Part shown: one piece after another, positions 57,541 to 64,000 of the stretch
Position numbering within the stretch: the first letter of the stretch is position 1
How the letters are laid out: each line of letters starts with the position of its first letter
Assembly: GCA_000697475.1 (NCBI GenBank)
Contig: JNEU01001160.1
Span: 1-64,000 of the forward strand
DNA from: Lichtheimia corymbifera B2541
Lineage: Eukaryota > Mucoromycota > Mucoromycetes > Mucorales > Lichtheimiaceae
DNA length: 64,000 nucleotides
Reading direction: 5' to 3'
Made by a program: the position numbers and the translations under genes
Notes under the pieces: model-generated
What the model was told of the DNA's origin: nothing
The model's input: only the letters and a program-made list of their open reading frames with translations
Databases searched by the model: none

Positions 57541-59340
57541 TACAGGCACCTTTATGTTTTTACATATGCTGTAAGCGTGATGCTATATGACAAGTGGTCT
57601 TTGTTCATTGTCAACTAGCCGAAGCCTAATAGAGCCGAATATGCAGACGGACTTCTTTTTGCAACACAGCTCATTTGCATGATACTTCACAAAAGAACAA
57701 ACGCCACTTGCCATATAGCATCACGCTTTCAGCATATGTAAAAGCGTAAAAGTACCTGCATCTAGGATTGGCAAGCTTGATCTTGAAACATGATTGACAA
57801 GGTGCGCTCCACCCAGCCGAGCAATATTGTTCTATGAAAGAGCCCATATTTCATTGTAAAATATAGAGATACAGGCACTTTTATGTTTTACATATGCTAT
57901 AACCGAATTGCTATATGGCAAGTGGTGTTTATTCATTGTGAAGTAGGTTGACCCTGATAGAGCGGAAGATGCACAGGTTCGTGCTTGTGCAACACAGCTC
58001 ATTTGCATGATACTTCGCAATGAACAAACACCACTTGCCATATAGCATCACGCTTTTAGCATATGTAAAAACGAGAAAGCACATTTATCTCTAAACTTTA
58101 CAATTAAACATGGGCTCTTTCATAGAACAATATTGCTCGGCTGGGTGGAGCGCACCTTGTCAATCATGTTTCACGATCAGGCGTACCAATCCTACGTACA
58201 GGCACTTTTACGGTTTTTACATATGCTGAAAGCGTGATGTTATATGGCAAGTGGTGTTTGTTCATTGCGAAGTATCATGCAATGAGCTGTGTTGCACAAG
58301 CATGACCCTGCGCATCTTCCGCTCTATCAGGGTCAAGCTATTTCACAATGAATAAACACCACTTGTCATATAGCATCACGGTTATAGCATATGTAAAAAC
58401 ATAAAAAGTGCCTGTATCTCTATATTTTACAATGAAACATGGGCTCTTTCATAGAACAATATTGCTTGTCGTGGTCGAGCGCACCTTATCAATCATGTTT
58501 CATGATCAAGCTTTCCAATCCTAGATGCATGCACTTTTATGCTTTTACATATGCTGAAAGCGTGATGCTATATGTCAAGTGGTGTTTGTTCATTGCGAAG
58601 TATCATGCAAATGAGCTGTGTTGCACAAGCACGAACCTGCGGATCTTCCGCTCTATCAGGGTCAACCTACTTCACAATGAATAAACACCACTTTTCATAT
58701 AGCATCACGGTTATAGCATATGTAAAACATAAAGGTGCCTGTATCTCTAAACTTTACAATAGAACGTGGGGTCTTCAATCGAACAAAGTTGCGCGGCGGG
58801 GTGAAGCGCACCCTGTGTAGAAGTTTCACGATCGTCGTGGCCATTCTCAGATTCACCCAATGTCACCACCAGCCAAAGTTGATCTTGGGTCGACCTCTTG
58901 GATTTTTTTTTCGACGAGGCTGGTGGTGACATTGGGTGAATCTGAGATTGGCCATGACGATCGTGAAACTTGCACCCAAGGTGCGCTTCACCCCGACGAG
59001 CAACTCTGTTCTATGAAAGACCCCACGTTTCATTGTAAAGTTTAGAGATACAGGCACCTTTATGTTTTACATATGCTATAATCGTGATGCTATATGACAA
59101 GTGGTGTTTGTTCATTGTGAAGCAGCATGACTCTAATAGAGCGGGAGACGCAGAGGGGCGCGTTTGTGTAACAGAGCTCACTTGCATGATACTTCACAAT
59201 GAACAAACACCACCTGCCATATAGCATCACGCTTACAGCATATGTAAAAACATAAAGGTGCCTGTATCTCTAAACTTTTCAATGAAGCATGAGGTCTTTA
59301 TGAGAACAAGGTTGCTCGTCGTGGTCGACAGCACCTTGTA
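57480..59340. repeat. Core of chained short palindromes (same family as 1-1390)
   Basis: At least six turns can be placed by eye, near 57655, 57983, 58300, 58640, 58898 and 59150. The typical arm runs ACATATGCTGTAAGCGTGAT, GCTATATGACAAGTGG, TGTTTGTTCATTGTGAAG; the turn includes CTATCAGGGTCA or its complement and GCTCATTTGCATGATACTTC. The turn near 58898 is of the second kind: GTCACCACCAGCC facing GGCTGGTGGTGAC around a T-rich loop. The same two turn types occur at about 272 and 534. Frames such as 58572-58820 plus arise from the repeat. Confidence 0.85.
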
Positions 59341-61186
59341 TGCAAGTTTCACGATCGAGGTGGGCAATCTTGGGGGTCGTGGACCGTCCATCCATCACCT
59401 CGGCTGCATCAGGACGGCCCCCATTTAAATTATCATAATAAAGCATGTGGTTTTGAAATGAATGAAGGTGATCAGCATGACTCAGTGAACCTTCTTACCA
59501 AGTTTCATGATCGAAATGGGCAATCTCAAGGTTATTCATAGTAAGTGACATTTCATGAATTTGGGCGGGTGCGGAATTTCCGACCGTTATAGTAAACCTC
59601 CCATTATATCCTCCCATTCCCAATTTTCAAATGAAGCATGAGGTCTTTATGAGAACGAAATTGATCAGCATGTCCGAGAGCACGTTGTCTGGAAGTTTCA
59701 AGTTTGAGAAAGGGAATCTCGAGTCATGGGGGCGTCCAACCTACATATATTCACGTCTCTTCATCGTCGGACGCCCGCATTAAAGTTCTCACAATGAAGC
59801 ATCTGGTTTTTAAATGAATAGAGTTGATCAGCATGTCGAAGCCCACGTGTCTGACCAAGTTTCACGATGGAGGTGGGCGACGGCGGGGGTATGCACTATG
59901 CACCCTACTTGCGTTCCGTCCATCCATCATCTTACCTATATTTGGGCCGTCCGATTTATAAAATATCATAATGAAGTATACGGTTTTTAAATGAATGGAG
60001 TTGATCAGCATGACTCAGCGAACCTGCTTACCAAGTTTCAAGTTCAAAATGCGCAATCCCGAGGTAATTCATATTAGATGGCATTCAACGAAACCGGCCG
60101 GGTGCGGAATTTCCGTCGATTATAGTAAACCCCACATTATACCCTCCCTTTCAAAATCTTTGAATGAAGCATGGGTTCTTTATTAATACAAAGTTGATCA
60201 GCATGCCCAAGAGCATCCTGTGTGCAAGTTTGAGGTTCAAGTGAGCAATCTCAAGATCATGGATCAATTTATAGTGTGCATGGATTTTCATGGCAGTGCC
60301 TGACCCATTTAATTTCCAGCTCTTCCACTCGCCTCTTTGTCCCATTCTCAACTGTTGCCCCATTCAACTACAAGTACCACCTGCGAAAGATTGCACTGCT
60401 TCAACCCATCATGTCAAGCATACGAATGCCTTGATCCCGTTGCCTTTGACTGAATGGCAAGTTCCATGGCGTGTGCACTTCAGGACAGCACCCGCGTTTC
60501 TTGACACTTCCTCGACTCTTCTTGTACACTCCTCTACCGCAATCAATCGTAACAGCATTCATTCCAGCAGTTGCCGTTAGCGAGGTCTTTACTCCATTGT
60601 CTCAAACAGCATTCCAGCCTTGTCACTCTACTACAACACACGCTCTTGTACACTTCTCTGCCGCGGCCAAACGTAGCAGCTGTTGCTATTAGCATGGACT
60701 TTACTCTATTGTCTCGAGTTACTTGCAGCAACTTGCTTTGATACATACAGATTACAATGGATGGGATGCCATATCAGCTATCATCATACATGTAATCTCC
60801 ATCTGGTTGGACTGCGATGGAAGAAAATGACCAAGAAAGGATTGATCAGCAGCCGGATGGACAAGGGAGCATATCAGCAGCGACCATATGGCTACATATT
60901 GGATTTCATGGATGGATGGAATCAAGTACAGTGATGAGATATCCTAGAATGTTGCTTTGGTTACTTGGCGCGTCATCAGCAGGAACAATGGATCGTGCCA
61001 CGTGAATACGGCTGAGGATGATGATGGATTGGATGAGATCGGCCAAATGGATGATATCTTGGTGAAAGGTGCTTTACAACCATGGACGCTATTGGAATAC
61101 TAAAGTCAATGCATGCAGCAGCTATATTACAGTCATGGATGAAGGATGATTATGACAGCAGCAACCAAGAATACGATGGCACAGTT

Positions 61187-61901
61187 ATCCCTGTTGACTC
61201 GATGTGATTCACGCGTAGCTTATTCAATTCACAATGCTGTTCCCTTATCACACTTACTCGATAAACATCCACACTACTACCATGTGCTATTCATCGACTT
61301 CTCCATTAAATTCAACGTATTATCTAAACGACCATCATGCTATAAGTTCATACACTTAAGTTGTGGATCACGTGGTTGGTTTCTGGATTGAAAGGGGGAA
61401 TACATAGAAAGTTGAAGGTTGGAAAGCGAGATTGGGATCATATACGTCATCGTACCGAAATGCTTTTGTGCTGTTGTCACATCTCCATGGTTCATGTACT
61501 GGTGGATGAAAGGCAGGATTATCCACAAACGCTTGTATTGCAGCTCATAACATCTACCATCATCATCACGCAACAAGAATAGTAACTACGTTCTCCTCAG
61601 CCTCAAGCGAGCAACTTCGTAGGCCGTTTGTGTTTATACATAAAAGACAATGAATGATGGATAATGAACCTTGGAAAATATAACGTTCATTGTTCTCTGA
61701 TTTATTGCCTATGAAGACATTTATAGCAACGCAGCTAAACTATATATGACTATTGCTTCTCATGACTAATTCAAAGAGGTGGTGATGGTGATCACCTGGG
61801 CGGAGTATGGTTACCGCAGCATTGCATTGTGAGTGGCTTTTTGACACTAATCCGGTTGCCGAGAATTTCACCTCTCTTGCTTCGTCGTTTTCATATCGGA
61901 T
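61187..61901. promoter_or_regulatory. Upstream region of LSG1
   Basis: A 715 bp stretch between the end of the large inverted repeat and the LSG1 start. No gene is supported: the overlapping ORFs 61146-61391 and 61361-61582 carry no domain. It should include the LSG1 promoter. Confidence 0.4.
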
Positions 61902-64000
61902 ATGCCACCAAAAGGGAAAAAGCAGCAAGGCAGCTTGGGGCGCGCCGTTATCAAGTCTCGCTTCCAAGGACAGCGATCTATCAAACTCGATGAAGGAAAG
62001 CTGGTATGTGCCATTCCCATGGGAGTATGTACAAAAGAGATCACACCGGTTCTTACTGTTCTACAAGCATACGACAGATTCCGAGGAACCAAAATGGGTC
62101 AAGATGCAAAGTATTACCCAAGAAAACGATTTGGAAGCCTTCTTGACGACAGCAGCTTTGGCTGGTACCGAGTTCACTGCAGGTGAGTAGCCGTATTTCT
62201 CATACCTAGGTTGCACATGCTAACATTAGTGGATATATAGAAAAACTCAATGTCAAGGTTGTCCAGGACACTTATCAGAATCCCTTCCTACTATCCGAGC
62301 AAGAAGAAGAAGATACGATTGCCAAGCACCGTCAAAACTACTCTCGTCTCACTGTTCCAAGACGTCCACCATGGGATAAGTCAATGTCAGCTGAGCAACT
62401 TCATCAGCGTGAGCGTGAAAGTTTTTTGGATTGGCGTAGAGGCATGGCACAGTAAGTGGTGATACATTCATATGCATATGCATATAGGAGCTGACGGTAC
62501 ATTGTGCATATGTTAGGCTTGAAGAAGATGAAGGCTTGTTGCTTACACCCTATGAGAAGAATCTTGAAGTGTGGCGTCAATTGTGGCGGGTCATTGAGCG
62601 TTCTCAGCTAGTCGTCCAAATCGTTGATGCTCGTAATCCATTGCTTTTCCGCAGTGCTGATTTGGAAAAGAGTGTCAAGGAAGTGGATCCACGGAAAAAG
62701 AATTTGCTATTGATCAACAAGGCTGATTACCTAAGTGATGATCAAAGGTAATAGTGGACATGATACAATACTTGCTGGTGATGCTGATATCATCCATGTA
62801 TATAGACGTTGGTGGGCCGACTATTTCGAATCTCAAGGAATTAGATACACCTTCTTTTCAGCAGCACTTGCAGCAAAGCAACAAGAAGAAGAACGCTTGG
62901 CTCAGGAAAAGAAGGAAATGGAGGAGGCACTCAAAGCTGAAAAGCAATCCAGCGAGGAAGACGATGATGACGAAGAAGAAGAAGAGGAATCTGGAGAACA
63001 GAATGCTACCGACAGTGAGAAGCCAGCTGAAGAGCAAAAAGAGAAAGAGGATGACACACAACACATCAGCGAAGCTTTGTCAGACACCAAGCTTTCAGAG
63101 TCAAAGGAACCCGTGGATGAGCGTATTCGTGTTCGAACAACTACCAATTTGCTTGACTTGTTGATTGATGAAACACCCAAAGGTAATGTATCTTTTAACA
63201 AGTATGTCCAGATAATTAGAGAGAGACTAATAACAACAATTAGAGGAACAAGGTGATGGAGATGAGGAACCCAAGGTGGTGATTGGTCTTGTTGGTTACC
63301 CCAATGTTGGTAAATCAAGCACTATCAATGCATTGATTGGTGAAAAGCGCGTGTCAGTATCATCCACCCCAGGCAAGACCAAACACTTCCAGACCATCCA
63401 TTTGACTCCCAAGCTGGTTCTTTGTGATTGTCCTGGTCTTGTGTTCCCAACCTTTTCTACCACAAAGGCCGATCAAGTCTGTAATGGTGTCTTGCCTATC
63501 GATCAGTTACGTGAACACAGCGGTCCTACATCCCTTGTTGCCAAGCGGATACCACAAGCAGTATTGGAAGCTACCTATGGTATTCGTATCAGGACACAAC
63601 CCAAGGAAGATGGTGGTAGTGGAATCCCTACAAGTGCCGAGCTGTGCTCTGCCTATGCTAGTAAGTAGTTTTTCTTCTTTCGCCATCCATGTACCGCGAT
63701 ATGGATATCCTTGCTTACAACATGTGTGTAGTTGCAAGAGGTTATTTCCGATCAAGCCAAGGCAACCCTGATGAAGCACGTGCAGCACGATATATCCTCA
63801 AAGACTATGTCAACGGAAAGCTCCTTTATTGTCATCCTCCACCTAATTATAAGCGTGATCCTTTGGAATTCAACAAGGAAAATAACCAAGTCGCCATGCA
63901 AACACAAAAGAAATTGGCACCCGTTACACGTGTCCCAGCAACAGCTGCCAACTATGTCGCACCAGCAGGACAAGCAACACCTACATCAGCACCACGAGGA
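61902..64000 (+). CDS. LSG1: Large-subunit GTPase LSG1 (3' end beyond the window)
   Basis: Exons 61902-62003, 62068-62182, 62241-62451, 62517-62747, 62806-63182, 63244-63660 and 63732 to beyond 64000. The GTPase domain is circularly permuted as in the YlqF/LSG1 family: the G4-type NKAD ([10 protein letters not shown]) precedes G1 GYPNVGKSS and G3 [26 protein letters not shown] and [10 protein letters not shown] are family signatures. A long acidic insert ([12 protein letters not shown]) separates G4/G5 from G1. The N-terminus ([33 protein letters not shown]) is that of Lsg1, which releases Nmd3 from cytoplasmic pre-60S particles. The C-terminal part after TPTSAPRG is cut by the window edge. 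Confidence 0.96.

Larger units (their letters stand above)
55619..61186. repeat. Large inverted repeat (arms about 1.9 kb, total span 5.6 kb)
   Basis: Positions on the left and right arms add up to a constant of about 116,805-116,815, so the axis is near 58,405. The left arm 55619-57480 is mirrored by 59335-61186. Matching points include AATTGTGCC (55619) with GGCACAGTT (61178), the 67-codon frame 55921-56124 minus with 60683-60886 plus (identical translation), and TGCATAGTGCACAC near 56909 with GTATGCACTATGCA near 59890. Some blocks look identical while others differ by small indels. The core (57480-59335) consists of short palindromic modules. No transposase or reverse transcriptase is seen in either arm. 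Confidence 0.9.

Noticed and set aside
58572..58932. ORFs in the palindromic core as coding sequence
   Set aside because: Similar short frames appear on both strands in each module copy, as expected from symmetry, with no domain.
55619..61186. CRISPR array or bacterial element
   Set aside because: Repeats are long, diverged and mirrored, without uniform short repeats and spacers, and the window is eukaryotic.

Overview
The window looks like nuclear DNA of a filamentous fungus, most likely an early-diverging Mucoromycota (Mucorales-type) species. About two dozen eukaryotic protein genes sit on both strands. Most carry several short (about 45-100 nt) GT-AG introns, intergenic spaces are short, and CA/CT microsatellites are frequent. 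I cannot fix genus or species from the sequence. Exon structures are my own reading, built by joining frames at splice sites. Where an exact exon list is given, the phases were checked arithmetically.

Layout. (1) 1-2290 is gene-free repeat DNA: chained imperfect palindromes (1 to about 1390), then a degenerate tandem repeat (about 1590-2000). (2) 2491-20219 holds a stand-alone cyclophilin-E-type RRM protein, a cytochrome P450, a 2.7 kb gene-free stretch, a GPI-anchored aspartic protease, ribosomal P1, a PacC/RIM101 pH regulator, dynein intermediate chain, mitoribosomal mL45 and an F-box protein. (3) 20220-27249 holds a zinc alcohol dehydrogenase followed by a broken NUMOD4-HNH endonuclease-like gene and a broken second copy of the dehydrogenase 3' end. 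After these come a small four-helix membrane protein, ribosomal uL24 (RPL26) and cystathionine beta-lyase. (4) 27432-39059, all minus strand: Rictor (TORC2), a mucin-like membrane protein, an anillin-like PH protein and the GPI ethanolamine-phosphate transferase PIG-O/GPI13. (5) 39525-53826 holds RNA polymerase subunit RPB5, an orphan small gene, a Cas1p-type O-acetyltransferase, an APSES/ankyrin factor (MBP1-like), another orphan small gene, ribosome-biogenesis factor RPF1, methionine aminopeptidase, ARL2 and a Psr1/SCP-type phosphatase. (6) About 55619-61186 is a very large inverted repeat (arms nearly 2 kb) around a core of short palindromes of the same family as 1-1390. (7) 61902 to the window end is the 60S-export GTPase LSG1, cut by the window edge.

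Most genes are conserved housekeeping functions: translation and ribosome assembly (P1, uL24, mL45, RPF1, LSG1, MetAP), transcription (RPB5, PacC, MBP1-like), TOR and phosphatase signalling, microtubule biology (dynein IC, ARL2), and cell surface or GPI/glycan work (protease, GPI13, Cas1p-like). I see no biosynthetic cluster. The novel-looking material lies in the repeats: palindromic arrays that bracket the 55 kb gene block, and the endonuclease relic inserted between two copies of a dehydrogenase 3' end.
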